DNA from: Candidatus Hydrogenedentota bacterium
GTDB lineage: Bacteria > Hydrogenedentota > Hydrogenedentia > Hydrogenedentales > JAEUWI01
Length of the DNA stretch: 43,547 nt
Direction of reading: 5' to 3'
Assembly (NCBI GenBank): GCA_016791475.1
Contig: JAEUWI010000057.1
Span: 1-43,547, forward strand
The position numbers and the translations under genes were made by a program. Below, piece after piece: positions 33,681 through 42,955 of this stretch (the first letter of the stretch is position 1; each line of letters opens with the position of its first letter). Below the pieces are notes generated by a model that searched no databases, was not told the DNA's origin, and saw nothing but the letters and a program-made list of their open reading frames with translations.

Positions 33681-33779
33681 ACCAGCCACGCCCCGGACAG
33701 CGGTGTTCTTGCGTCACCGACTTCTCTGGTTCATACTTGCTCGAAATCTGTCCTTTGCCTGAATTCTATTGGAGTGATC

Positions 33780-34697
33780 ATGAGTACGTTTCCGCTGAAA
33801 TCCGCGCTGTTTGTTCTCGCCTTCGCAACATCACTGTCCCCGGCCCACGCGGGCATTGAATCGCTAATCGTGCCCTATACCGCCACGGAGGATGTGGTTT
33901 ACGGCCAGAAGGAGGGCATGGGCCTGACGATGGACATCCTGGAGCCGGAGCAGGGCCGGAAGGGCATTGGCATCGTGCTGATCTCCAGCGGGAGCTGGCG
34001 ATCGAGCAAGTCGAATCTGCCGGAGGAAGTGGCGGAGTTCCGCCAGGACCACTGGGCCATGGGCCTGCTGAGCAACGGCTACACGGCCTTCGTGGTGCGC
34101 CATGGGAGCGGCCCGCGCTTTCATGTGCCGGAGATGGTGGAAGACGTGCGGCGCGCGGTGCGCTTTATCCGCCTGCACGCGGCGGACTACAAGATCGATC
34201 CCGATCACCTGGGCATCACCAGTGGATCCTCCGGCGGCCACCTGGCGCTCATGGTGGGGATGACGGGCGACGATGGCAACGCGGATTCGAAGGATCCGGT
34301 GGAGCGGGTGAGCAGCAGGACCCAGGCGATTGTGTCGTGGTTTCCGCCGACGGACATGGTGAACTATGGCATCACCGATGGCTATACCTTTGTCCAGAAG
34401 CTCCAGCCCCAGCGTTTCACGGACATGTTCGGCACGATCACGGATCTGCCCGCCCAGCTCCGGGAAGTCTCGCCGCTGTATTTCACGACGCCGGACGATC
34501 CGCCCCTCCTGCTGCTCCATGGCGACGCCGACAAGACCGTTCCGCTGCAGCAGTCGGAAATCCTGAAGGCGAAGTACGAAGAGACGGGCCTGAAGGTGAA
34601 GCTGATCGTCCAGCCCGGCGGCGTGCACAGCGGCTGGGAAGGGCTGGAGAAGAATTACGTGGATGTGGCCGAGTGGTTCGACACGTACTTGAAGTAG
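33780..34697 (+). CDS. Exported alpha/beta-hydrolase (esterase-like)
   Basis: A 305-residue exported hydrolase. A signal peptide (ALFVLAFATSLSPAHA) is followed by an alpha/beta-hydrolase fold of the BD-FAE/acetylxylan-esterase-like kind. The nucleophile elbow is GSSGGH, the acid is the Asp of HGDADKTVP, and the base is the His of GGVHSGWEG near the C-terminus. Such enzymes remove acetyl, feruloyl or similar groups from polysaccharides, which fits the neighbouring glycosidases. The ATG at 33780 follows TGGAG; a GTG two codons upstream is possible. Confidence 0.88.
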   Translation: MSTFPLKSALFVLAFATSLSPAHAGIESLIVPYTATEDVVYGQKEGMGLTMDILEPEQGRKGIGIVLISSGSWRSSKSNLPEEVAEFRQDHWAMGLLSNGYTAFVVRHGSGPRFHVPEMVEDVRRAVRFIRLHAADYKIDPDHLGITSGSSGGHLALMVGMTGDDGNADSKDPVERVSSRTQAIVSWFPPTDMVNYGITDGYTFVQKLQPQRFTDMFGTITDLPAQLREVSPLYFTTPDDPPLLLLHGDADKTVPLQQSEILKAKYEETGLKVKLIVQPGGVHSGWEGLEKNYVDVAEWFDTYLK

Positions 34698-34731
34698 CGT
34701 AGCGCACAAGAAATTCAATCTCTGCGTCGTT

Positions 34732-34776
34732 GCGCCTTTGCGTGCCACAGGACTTATAGCGTTCACGCAAAGGCGC
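34732..34776. repeat. Intergenic inverted repeat
   Basis: GCGCCTTTGCGTG (34732-34744) pairs perfectly with CACGCAAAGGCGC (34764-34776). The same word recurs as GGAGGCGCAAAG immediately after. A transcription terminator or dispersed repeat remnant. The rest of 34698-34933 shows only the ribosome site of the next gene. Confidence 0.7.
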
Positions 34777-34933
34777 GGAGGCGCAAAGCGAACAATAACA
34801 GCCGTGGCGCTCTGGCAAGCGGATTGCACCCGTCGGGGGCTGAAAAGCCCCCGCTCCATACCTCCCCAAAATCCCCAGTCTTCAATGCGAATGCGCTGAT
34901 TCTAGTTTCCATCCTTTTCCAGGAGGTATCACT

Positions 34934-36109
34934 TTGACGTTTGTTTCTCGCGTGGCCCTGCTGGGCTTCTTTATTTGCCTCTGCGGCATCTCCGCCGCCG
35001 CGCCGATCTCGCGGATATGGCTGACCCATAAGACGAGCGATCCTTCGAAGCTCATGGTGAACTGGGAGTCGAAGGAGGTCGGCCCGTCGCGGGTGGAGTA
35101 TGGGTCTTCGGAGGCGTTGGGCGAGTCGGCGGGGAGCGACGGACCCGCGACGCTCCACCATGTGGAGATTCCCTTTCCGCAGACGGGCCTGCTCCACTAT
35201 CGGGTGAGCACCGGCGGGGAAGTGTCGGCGATCAACGCGGTGAAGTCGTACAGCGGGGAGGCGCTCCGCATCGCCGCCACGGCGAACTGGCAGTTTCGAC
35301 CCGCCATTGACGGGCTGATCCAGGATGACCCCCACCTGCTGCTTTCGTGCGGCGACATGGTGCTGGACGTGGTCACCATCGACAACGTGGGCGCTACGGG
35401 CAACACCCAGCCCTTCGCCACGATCATTGATCGCTATCCCGCGCTCTTTGCACGGGTCCCCTTTCTGCCGGCCCTGGGCAATCACGAACGGCAAATCCGC
35501 TATCTGAAAGAGGGGCAGGCGGTGGAAGCGATTTATGATATTGAGGCTACCGCGTTCCGCAGCTACTTCCCCTTGCCGGAAGACGGGCGCAAGTATTTTT
35601 TCGACATCCCAACCTTCAACACGCGGCTGGTGGCGCTGGACCTGAGCCATATCCGCGACGTGGGCACGCTTCGCCAGAGTTGCCAGCCGTTCGAGCGCAA
35701 TTCAGAGCAGTTTCGATGGTACCGTGAAGTGGTGAAAACCCGCCCGTCGCGATTCATGATCACGTATTTCAACGAGTCCGGTCCGAATATTCGCGCCCAG
35801 GAAAAGGGCATGTGGGAAAACATGCTGCGCCAGGGTTCCGCGGTGCTTTCCGGGTTCGGGAGTTTCGCGGAACGGAGCGAAGTAAAGGGCCTGCCCTATT
35901 TCACTTCGGCCCTCAAGGTGCTGGATTCCTTCGGCGACAAAGCCAACGGGAAGTTCTACCAGGCCGTGGAGAGCTATACGCTCCTGACCATTCCCAAGGC
36001 GGGCGTGCTCATGACCGTGGAACTTAAAAAGACGGATGGCACCGTGCTCGACCGTTCGGAATGGCCCAGCCGGCCCCAGCCCGGAAATCGGCAGCGGATC
36101 CCTCAATAG
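34934..36109 (+). CDS. Metallophosphoesterase-like exported protein, copy 1
   Basis: A 391-residue exported protein resembling purple acid phosphatases: an N-terminal Ig/FN3-like domain (RIWLTHKTSDPSKLMVNWES) and a metallophosphoesterase fold. GDM (140-142) and GNHE (182-185) are kept. The first aspartate is replaced by AANW-type sequence (about 115-119), and the two histidine motifs are replaced by TYFNES and SGFGSFAER, with Phe in place of His. The metal site is therefore incomplete. The start is TTG, seven bases after a perfect AGGAGG, which explains why a normal ATG is missing. It is 73 bp before its paralogue. Confidence 0.82.
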   Translation: MTFVSRVALLGFFICLCGISAAAPISRIWLTHKTSDPSKLMVNWESKEVGPSRVEYGSSEALGESAGSDGPATLHHVEIPFPQTGLLHYRVSTGGEVSAINAVKSYSGEALRIAATANWQFRPAIDGLIQDDPHLLLSCGDMVLDVVTIDNVGATGNTQPFATIIDRYPALFARVPFLPALGNHERQIRYLKEGQAVEAIYDIEATAFRSYFPLPEDGRKYFFDIPTFNTRLVALDLSHIRDVGTLRQSCQPFERNSEQFRWYREVVKTRPSRFMITYFNESGPNIRAQEKGMWENMLRQGSAVLSGFGSFAERSEVKGLPYFTSALKVLDSFGDKANGKFYQAVESYTLLTIPKAGVLMTVELKKTDGTVLDRSEWPSRPQPGNRQRIPQ

Positions 36110-36182
36110 CGCCCGCCCCCCGAATTTCAAAATTATCGGGTATACTTCCAGAGGCCGATGGTCGGCCCCATGGAGGATTGCG

Positions 36183-37382
36183 ATGGCGTGTGTTGTCCGG
36201 TGTCTTGTGGTCTGCTGCGCGGCGTTTCTATTTTCGACGTCCGCCCGGGGTGAATACATCACCCGGATCTGGTTGACCCATGCCAGCACCGACACCACGA
36301 CGCTGATGGTCAACTGGGAGACCGATTTACCGGGTCCGTCGCGCGTGGCCTATGGCCCCACGGAGGCGCTGGGCGGGGAAGTCCGGGACGATGCGCCTGT
36401 GACCCTGCACCATGTGCCGGTCCCCTTTCCCGACGATGGCACGCTCTACTACCGTGTATCCACCGACCGACGTTGTTCGGCGATTCACGCGGTGCAAACC
36501 TACAGCGGCGACGCGCTCCGGATTGCGGCGGCGGCCAATTGGCAGGATCACCCGAATCTGGACGCCTTGCTGGCCGAAGGGCCTCACCTGCTGCTTTCCT
36601 GTGGTGATATGATCAACGGGCTTATGAGCATCGGCCATCCGGGCAATCGAACCATTACCACCGATTTTTCCGACCTGATAGACGCCTATCCCGACCTCTT
36701 TGCGCGGACGCCTTTCATGCCGGTGCTGGGGAATCATGACCGCCAGATTTACCACCGGCTCCTCCAGCCGCCCCCCGAGCCCATCTATGACCTGAAGGCG
36801 ACGGCCTTCTTGAACTTCTTCCCCCTGCCCGATCCAGGTAGGACCTGGCACCTCGACATTCCAGGCTTCGATGTGCGCGTTATCGGGCTGGACCTGAGCC
36901 ACACGCCCGACGCGGGCACGACGTGGCAGAGTTGCCAGGCTTTCGACGCGGGGTCCGCACAGATGTCGTGGTATCGCGAGACAATGGCGGAAAGCCGCCA
37001 GCGCTTTGTGCTCACGGTGTACAACGAGTGGCACCACCTCGTGGGCAAGGCGGCGGAGGGCGAATGGATGAACGTGGCGAAACAGGGTAGCGCGGCGATT
37101 TCCGGCTTTGGTCTTTTCGCGGAGCGGGCCAACTACGACGGCCTCCCCTGCTTCAATACGGCGCTGAAAACGGGCAACATTTATGCAAACGGCGGTCGCA
37201 CCCGTTTCTATCAGAAAGCACCGAGCTATCTGTTGCTCACGATCCCGAGGGCCGAAGGCCCCATGCGGGCGGACTTCAAGTCCCTCGATGGGCGGCTGAT
37301 GAATCGGACGGAATGGCCGGAGCGGAAATACCAGATCCGCGCGTCGACGACGGGGCTTGCAGCCCGGCTTGATTCCGACTAG
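36183..37382 (+). CDS. Metallophosphoesterase-like exported protein, copy 2
   Basis: A 399-residue paralogue of the upstream gene. The same architecture is seen: signal peptide (1-23), RIWLTHASTDTTTLMVNWE, GPSRVAYGPTEALGG and a phosphoesterase fold with GDM (141-143) and GNHD (183-186). It carries the same unusual residues: AANWQ at the first metal position, VYNEW and SGFGLFAER where the histidines should be. Conservation of these changes in both copies argues for a selected variant rather than random decay. GGAGGA lies five bases before the ATG. A co-transcribed tandem pair. Confidence 0.82.
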   Translation: MACVVRCLVVCCAAFLFSTSARGEYITRIWLTHASTDTTTLMVNWETDLPGPSRVAYGPTEALGGEVRDDAPVTLHHVPVPFPDDGTLYYRVSTDRRCSAIHAVQTYSGDALRIAAAANWQDHPNLDALLAEGPHLLLSCGDMINGLMSIGHPGNRTITTDFSDLIDAYPDLFARTPFMPVLGNHDRQIYHRLLQPPPEPIYDLKATAFLNFFPLPDPGRTWHLDIPGFDVRVIGLDLSHTPDAGTTWQSCQAFDAGSAQMSWYRETMAESRQRFVLTVYNEWHHLVGKAAEGEWMNVAKQGSAAISGFGLFAERANYDGLPCFNTALKTGNIYANGGRTRFYQKAPSYLLLTIPRAEGPMRADFKSLDGRLMNRTEWPERKYQIRASTTGLAARLDSD

Positions 37383-37468
37383 AATCATGGCGTCGTGCCG
37401 TAGGGTTCCCCTCGCGGGGGCGCCATTGCTTTTCACCGGGTTGAAGTCCAAACGAAGGGTTCGAGCTC

Positions 37469-37825
37469 ATGCGTCAACCATGGGGTAAATCAGATGTCGA
37501 CGGGGCCAAGTTCAAGATGGCCGCGAGCGAACTGGATCGCATGTATGACGAGATGCCGCGCCTGCCGGAGCCCCCGGCCCAGGCCGAAGGCGAGGGCAGC
37601 GCCCCGCCGGGAACGCCGCCCCGAAGCCAGCCCCAGACCATCGCGCCCGCACCCGCCGAGGAGGAGCACCCCGCCGAGTGCACGAATCCCGCGTGCGCGC
37701 GCGCCTTTACGAGCGCCTCGGAAACCGGCGCGCCCCTGGTGCAGGGCTCGGGATCGGGCTGCACGGACGAGCGCAAGGCGGTGGACAAGTCGAAGATTCC
37801 CAATCCCGACCGCCGCAAGAGCTGA
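37469..37825 (+). CDS. Small unknown protein beside the DUF4123 gene
   Basis: A 118-residue soluble protein I do not recognise. Apart from a helical first 30 residues (KFKMAASELDRMYDEM), it is Pro/Ala/Glu-rich and probably disordered. Three Cys residues lie in CTNPACARA and GSGCTDE, the former like half a metal knuckle. It precedes the DUF4123 gene by 54 bp on the same strand and may be part of the same module. The ribosome site is weak, so confidence is moderate. Confidence 0.6.
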   Translation: MRQPWGKSDVDGAKFKMAASELDRMYDEMPRLPEPPAQAEGEGSAPPGTPPRSQPQTIAPAPAEEEHPAECTNPACARAFTSASETGAPLVQGSGSGCTDERKAVDKSKIPNPDRRKS

Positions 37826-37879
37826 CGAGCGCATCGGGATGGCCCCAAGCAAACTTCAACGACGAAACGTGACGCACTG

Positions 37880-38452
37880 ATGTCGAGCAAGCCCAACGCC
37901 TACGATCTGCACTGCTTCATCGAGCAGCACAAGCAACCGGGAGATATTCTTTACTCCGTGGTGGATGCCGCGAGGGACTACCGCCTGGCGATGGCCTCCC
38001 GGGACCTGCTGGGGGAACCGTTGCGCCCGCTTTTCATAAAGGCGCCGCGCCACATGGAAAAGGTGGGGCCCTATCTGGCGCGGATTCAGTGCACGAACCG
38101 CTATCCCGACTATATGAAGCTCTGGGCCGAGCGTCTGGGCGACAACGGGGGCATTCTGCTGCTGAGCAGTGCGTGGCCGAAGGCGATTTACAGCCACCTG
38201 CGGTCCATATTCAAGGTCTACGACGAAACCGGAGCCATGTTCTATTTCCGATATTACGACCCCCGGGTGCTGCGGACCTACCTGCCCACCTGCACCGCGA
38301 AGGAAGGCCGGCAGTTCTTCGGACCGATCCGCAGCATCCTGGTCGAAGATGAGACCGCCGGCGTTATGAGAAACTACCGCAATGGACAGGCGGCCGTCCA
38401 GATGGACGCGGAACCCATCCCCGTTTCAGAAGAGGCCGCGACTTTCGCATAA
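37880..38452 (+). CDS. DUF4123 domain protein (T6SS effector adaptor type)
   Basis: A 190-residue DUF4123 protein. Characterised members are adaptors/chaperones that load effectors onto VgrG spikes of type VI secretion systems. The family core is clear: YSVVDAARDYRLAM, APRHMEKVGPYLARI, and FKVYDETGAMFYFRYYDPRVLRTYLPTC. No VgrG or PAAR gene is beside it in the window. It converges tail-to-tail with the giant metalloprotease gene, 12 bp apart, instead of preceding it on the same strand as is common. That protease or the 118-residue neighbour are candidate partners. Confidence 0.9.
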   Translation: MSSKPNAYDLHCFIEQHKQPGDILYSVVDAARDYRLAMASRDLLGEPLRPLFIKAPRHMEKVGPYLARIQCTNRYPDYMKLWAERLGDNGGILLLSSAWPKAIYSHLRSIFKVYDETGAMFYFRYYDPRVLRTYLPTCTAKEGRQFFGPIRSILVEDETAGVMRNYRNGQAAVQMDAEPIPVSEEAATFA

Positions 38453-38464
38453 GTCGCGCGCCAT

Positions 38465-41400
38465 CTACACGGTTTTCGCGTTCCACGCGAAGGTGCGAAT
38501 CGGTGCGGGCGGGCGCGTCTCCACCAGACCCTGGGCCGGCACGGCGGCGGGATAGCACGTGTAGGTCGGTTTAATCGTGGCGTTCAGGGGCTTATCGACG
38601 TCGGCTGTAACCCTCGCCCGGGCCTGCCAGTTGCCGGTGGCATTGCGGGGATCACGCGCGAGATCTTTGATGTCATCCGGCCAGGTGATGTCCCAGGCCG
38701 CGTCGAAACCCCAGCCGACTTCGGCCACGGCGGCATAGAGCAAATCGCCCGGGCCGCCCTCGTTCCCGCCCAGGCCGCGCCCCGTGGCATCGGTCCACAC
38801 GCACAGATAGGACTTGAAGGTTTGCGCGTACTCCGCGCGGGTGAGCAGGGCGTTCTTGTTGGTGAAATGGGTGACAAGAAACTCCGTGCCGGGCGAGTCC
38901 ACGGCAACCGCGACGGCATCGCAAATCACGTTGGGATCCCATGCAAAGTGGCGCTGGCCCAGGCAGGTCTTTGCGCCGCCGATGGGATCATTGCCGGTGT
39001 CGAGGAGCGGACTGGCGGTGCTGAAGCCGATGGATTGCAGGGCGGGCTGGGCATCGCCGAAATAGCGATCGGCGGCGGGCATGCCTTCCCCCGTATCGAT
39101 TGGCACGCTTGTGCCGGCGCCCTGATTGCTCACGAAATCGCCCGTCATCCGAAGAATACCCGTGGGTACGACGGACCCATCGCGATAACGCCCGACGATA
39201 CTGCCGCCGGTCTTGTTCTGAATCCAGCCGGCAAAAACACGACCGACGACTCCACGCTGAAAATCGCGTCCACCGCCCTTGATATGAACGCGGCCCGCGA
39301 GAACGGCGCAGGCGTGGTCCCGAAGGGTATTGAGTGGCGTGCTCGCGGCGGGGAATGGGATGTCTCCCGTCCGTGCGACGAGTGCCAGGCCGTTGACGAA
39401 ACCGCGCGTCTCTATGGCGGTTCGTTTAGCGGCGAGATTGGCCACGGTCGGCACCTCGGGACCGGCGAGGGCCAGCGCCTCAACCACGACAAGATTGATG
39501 ATATAGCAGGTGGAACCACTGACCCGCATAATGATGTGGAAGGAGCCCACATTGTCCGTCGGGACATCAATCTCGACATCGATGGGGACGTTAGACTCCG
39601 TTGGCCGTGACACATCAATGGACTGCCTCGACTTGGACAAGGGCGAGTCGAATCTGTGGGTGCAGGCGGCCTTCAGGGTGGCATGGTCGTCGGCCGCCTG
39701 CTCCAGATAAAACTGTGCGCGCATGCCCATGCCATATCGCGCCTTGAGCCGAAGCGGCGTGTCGGAGCGGAGGGAACCCTTGACGATTACCACGGGTGGA
39801 TTCTTGTCGAAGTCGCGACATTTGTAGGGCGAATCGGCGTGGAGAATGGTTGCAACCTCCTGAGCACAGAAACGCTGGGGCGCGGCGGCATTCGGTGTCG
39901 TGGTACCCGGCAGATTGCGCGCCGTCAGCGGCGCGGTAGCGGGAATCTCCACGGTGAGCGACGGACAGGCGCCTACGCGCAGCTTGCAGGTGTCAAAGGT
40001 TGTCGTTGGCGTGTCGCGATTAAACGTCGTGGAGATCAGCTCGATTTCCGCATGATCGTTGTTGGCGGCCTGACCACCCGTCTCAACGATGCCCTCCAGC
40101 CAGATATCCATGCTGCGCTTGTCCGGGAAGTGTTCGTTTTTCTGGTCGGTCGGCCTGAGTTCGTACTCCCGCCACTTCTTGCCGTTGCGCGACTTCTTCG
40201 ACCCCTTAGCGTCGCCCAGTGCGTCGGTCTTGTGTTTGAACATGGCTACCAGGCCGTCGGAAACCCGCAGAATCATCTTCTGCGTGTAAGCGATGGGAAG
40301 ACAGATCTTTACCTGCACCCGCAAGCGCAGATGCGCCGGATTGTCCGCGGTGGACAGGGGCACAAAAACGGCGTTGCGGCGCTCTTCCCCGTCAACGGGC
40401 GTAGGCGCTTCGGCGCGATCTACACTGAAATTATAGAACTGCATCCAGGGCCCCGGCGTGGCCTTGTAGCGGAGCGTGCGCTGGACCGGGGCCGTGCTGA
40501 CCCGCTGCCCACCGGCGGCAGCGAGGGTCAGGGTCAGGGTCGCGCCCGCGAGCTCGCCCGCCGCGTAGAGGGTCTTGCCCGCCCACAATTCCGCCGAAGT
40601 CAGGGGCATGCCCGTGGCAACGGTGTTCAGTGGGGCACCGCCGGACTCCGTGGCGTAAAACTCGATTCCGGGGGTGTTGCAGGTGAAGGTACCGTTGCCC
40701 TGGTAGGGCTGGGTGGCGCGAAGCAGGATTTTCTCGCGCCGCTCCACGTCGAGATATCGGAGAAAGACGGTCGTATTATTTCCTGTCTCGCTGCTCGCGT
40801 TGGGGATTTCGATGACGGGCTCCACCTGCTGGGGTTGGAGGAAAGTTACGCAGTGAAGCAGTTCTCTGCCCTTCTGCACCCCCAGGCTGAATAAAAGCTT
40901 GTCGCCCACGTTCCATGCGGATCCTGCGCCGAGGATGTGGCTTAGATTGTCGCGATCCAGAATCTTTGCATAGACCACGCGCTCGCCCCCCGCCTGCACC
41001 GCCTTGGTCCGCATGAGCGTCTCCAGCGTGGCGAGATCAGACTCACCCGCCATGGCCTTTGCCCGCGCCTCCAGCACGGCCTGCTCCAATGGGCTGAAAT
41101 CCGGAGAAAACGCGCCCGCAGGAGGCGCGGCGGGCGTGGCGTTGGCCACTATCGTCCAGTTGTTTGGCTCGTCTTCATCCCAAGCGCCGAGCACTTTTCG
41201 CAGCGCTTCCAGGAAGGTCAGATAGTAGCGCTCGAAAAACAGGGTACCCACGGACATGAGGTGGTTATTGCGTTCATAGGGCGTGGGGCTGGCCTCCAAT
41301 CGCAGGGCGCCACACTGGGCCTGCATGGAGACCTGGGCCTGCGCAAACTGGGGAAGATTTCCGGGGCCGTAGGTCTGATACTCATCGGGAAGTCCAAAGA

Positions 41401-42916
41401 AGTGACCGCACTCGTGGGTAGCGGCGGAGTAGGGCACGTCCCCACCGACATAGCGGATCTCCACAATAGCCCCTTCGACTTCAGGGGCGTCTGCAGCATT
41501 CTGGGCATACTCCGGTGGCGCTGTACCAAGTTCCGCCACGGTGCGCCGGCAAATGTGTGGATCAGGTGCGAGCTGCTCATAAACCCGGGTTGCTCTGCTT
41601 ATCTCGAGGTTTGCCAATTCGCCCGGCGCGCGCTGCCCTTTCACAAAAACTCGAAACTCAAGCCCCTTGCAGCGTGTTGTAAGGGAAGTGGAAATATCGG
41701 AGAGCAGCGCTTTGGTTTCCGGGTTCAAGTCATCGCTACCCCTTGCAAACTTGACCGTACACTTGGGTACACCGCCCATGCGGTCCGCCTGGTTGGTCGC
41801 CGTGTTTCCGACGCGGGCCGTCCAGAATTGCTGCCAATCCGCAGCGATGAACTTCTGGTGGCCGTTGACAATTGAGGCCGAAACATTCGGGGGATGAACC
41901 GCATCGAAAGCCACTTCATAGAGGAAAACGTTGGCCGCGCGGTGGGAAATCGCGGTGGGGAGGCCCGAGCCGCCTACGCCGCTGAGCAGGGCCACGTAGT
42001 GATCGGAACCCGAGTCTTCAAACTTCTTGATCACATCGGCGGGGCACTTTTCGATTACGCGCGCGTCGAGGGCCGCCTCCAATGTCGTTGAACCGCCGTC
42101 CTGAAAATAAACAGACACCGGCCAGGCTTTGTTGTTGCCGTCCTTCAGCGCGAATCGCTGGTTCCACATCGTTGTACAGCGTGCGATGTAATCCGCCTTG
42201 TATTGATCCAGTGTCTTCTTGAAAGCGTTCGACTCCGCGACGAGCATGGCGAAGAAGGTCTTTGCCGCCACCTTTATTTCATTTTCCTTCGGATCGAATT
42301 CGATACCGAAACGGCCCATGCCCGTCGAAGGGATGTATTTCACTGCCTTGTAGCGGTGCTCGAAGTCCACATCGAAATACGTGTAGCCCCGGGGCTTCGT
42401 GCACACCGCCTCCGCTTTCGGGCGGATGGTGAGCTTCAGCTTGTAGGGCGACTTATCCATGTTCACCAGATCGTCTGGATAATCCGCCTGGCCGTGGGTC
42501 ACTTTGGTGTCCCAGGGGAGCTCGCCGGCGTCGCTGATGCCCTGGGCGAATTCGTGACTCAAGATGGCGTTGGGATTGCCTTTGGCGAAGAGTTCCAGCA
42601 GGGCGTGGTCCACCTGCGCCCCGTTCTTCACAGTCCACTTGATGGTCACGGCGCTCTTGGGGATCACGCGAAAACGCCCCACGCCCGTCTCCGGCGCGCC
42701 GTGGGGATCGGTCAGGCTCTTCGATACCTTTACCGTGTCGTCGGGGTGGGTGCTTTCCAGCGTGAGGGTCAGCACCTCGCACTCGGGCGGGCTCGAGCAG
42801 GACGTCTTTGCCGGGGCCGTTGACTGCGTGCCGTGGGTGGGCTCCGCCTGGGCGAGGGCCGACTGGCCATCCGAGAAGTCGGCATAGTTGATGTCCGGCG
42901 GCGTTTTCCCGTGCAC
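38465..42916 (-). CDS. Giant toxin-like protein with HExGHxxGxxDEY zinc-protease motif
   Basis: A 1483-residue multidomain protein without a signal peptide. Near residues 384-450 is an OmpA-like peptidoglycan-binding region (FARGSDDLNPETKALLSDIS, then LEISRATRVYEQL), lacking the usual Asp. The zinc-protease motif HECGHFFGLPDEY (501-513; DNA 41402-41416 for HECGH) resembles the M64/IgA-peptidase kind. A Met-turn-like LMS follows near 553-555. The remaining 900 residues are beta-rich domains I do not recognise. The GTG at 42916, five bases after AAGGAG, is the preferred start; a GTG at 42946 is possible. The DUF4123 gene at its tail suggests a contractile-injection effector, possibly acting on envelope proteins. 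Confidence 0.82.
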   Translation of the reverse strand: MHGKTPPDINYADFSDGQSALAQAEPTHGTQSTAPAKTSCSSPPECEVLTLTLESTHPDDTVKVSKSLTDPHGAPETGVGRFRVIPKSAVTIKWTVKNGAQVDHALLELFAKGNPNAILSHEFAQGISDAGELPWDTKVTHGQADYPDDLVNMDKSPYKLKLTIRPKAEAVCTKPRGYTYFDVDFEHRYKAVKYIPSTGMGRFGIEFDPKENEIKVAAKTFFAMLVAESNAFKKTLDQYKADYIARCTTMWNQRFALKDGNNKAWPVSVYFQDGGSTTLEAALDARVIEKCPADVIKKFEDSGSDHYVALLSGVGGSGLPTAISHRAANVFLYEVAFDAVHPPNVSASIVNGHQKFIAADWQQFWTARVGNTATNQADRMGGVPKCTVKFARGSDDLNPETKALLSDISTSLTTRCKGLEFRVFVKGQRAPGELANLEISRATRVYEQLAPDPHICRRTVAELGTAPPEYAQNAADAPEVEGAIVEIRYVGGDVPYSAATHECGHFFGLPDEYQTYGPGNLPQFAQAQVSMQAQCGALRLEASPTPYERNNHLMSVGTLFFERYYLTFLEALRKVLGAWDEDEPNNWTIVANATPAAPPAGAFSPDFSPLEQAVLEARAKAMAGESDLATLETLMRTKAVQAGGERVVYAKILDRDNLSHILGAGSAWNVGDKLLFSLGVQKGRELLHCVTFLQPQQVEPVIEIPNASSETGNNTTVFLRYLDVERREKILLRATQPYQGNGTFTCNTPGIEFYATESGGAPLNTVATGMPLTSAELWAGKTLYAAGELAGATLTLTLAAAGGQRVSTAPVQRTLRYKATPGPWMQFYNFSVDRAEAPTPVDGEERRNAVFVPLSTADNPAHLRLRVQVKICLPIAYTQKMILRVSDGLVAMFKHKTDALGDAKGSKKSRNGKKWREYELRPTDQKNEHFPDKRSMDIWLEGIVETGGQAANNDHAEIELISTTFNRDTPTTTFDTCKLRVGACPSLTVEIPATAPLTARNLPGTTTPNAAAPQRFCAQEVATILHADSPYKCRDFDKNPPVVIVKGSLRSDTPLRLKARYGMGMRAQFYLEQAADDHATLKAACTHRFDSPLSKSRQSIDVSRPTESNVPIDVEIDVPTDNVGSFHIIMRVSGSTCYIINLVVVEALALAGPEVPTVANLAAKRTAIETRGFVNGLALVARTGDIPFPAASTPLNTLRDHACAVLAGRVHIKGGGRDFQRGVVGRVFAGWIQNKTGGSIVGRYRDGSVVPTGILRMTGDFVSNQGAGTSVPIDTGEGMPAADRYFGDAQPALQSIGFSTASPLLDTGNDPIGGAKTCLGQRHFAWDPNVICDAVAVAVDSPGTEFLVTHFTNKNALLTRAEYAQTFKSYLCVWTDATGRGLGGNEGGPGDLLYAAVAEVGWGFDAAWDITWPDDIKDLARDPRNATGNWQARARVTADVDKPLNATIKPTYTCYPAAVPAQGLVETRPPAPIRTFAWNAKTV

Positions 42917-42955
42917 GATGACTCCTTGTCCGGCGGTGGCATCCACCGCGATTGA

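Noticed and set aside
36036-36182. N-terminal extension of the second phosphoesterase-like gene
   Set aside because: It would overlap the upstream gene and hide the signal peptide; GGAGGA directly before the ATG at 36183 fixes the start.
38822-40894. Long plus-strand frames opposite the giant metalloprotease gene
   Set aside because: They lie wholly antisense to a gene with clear domain signatures and show no domain or start signal of their own.
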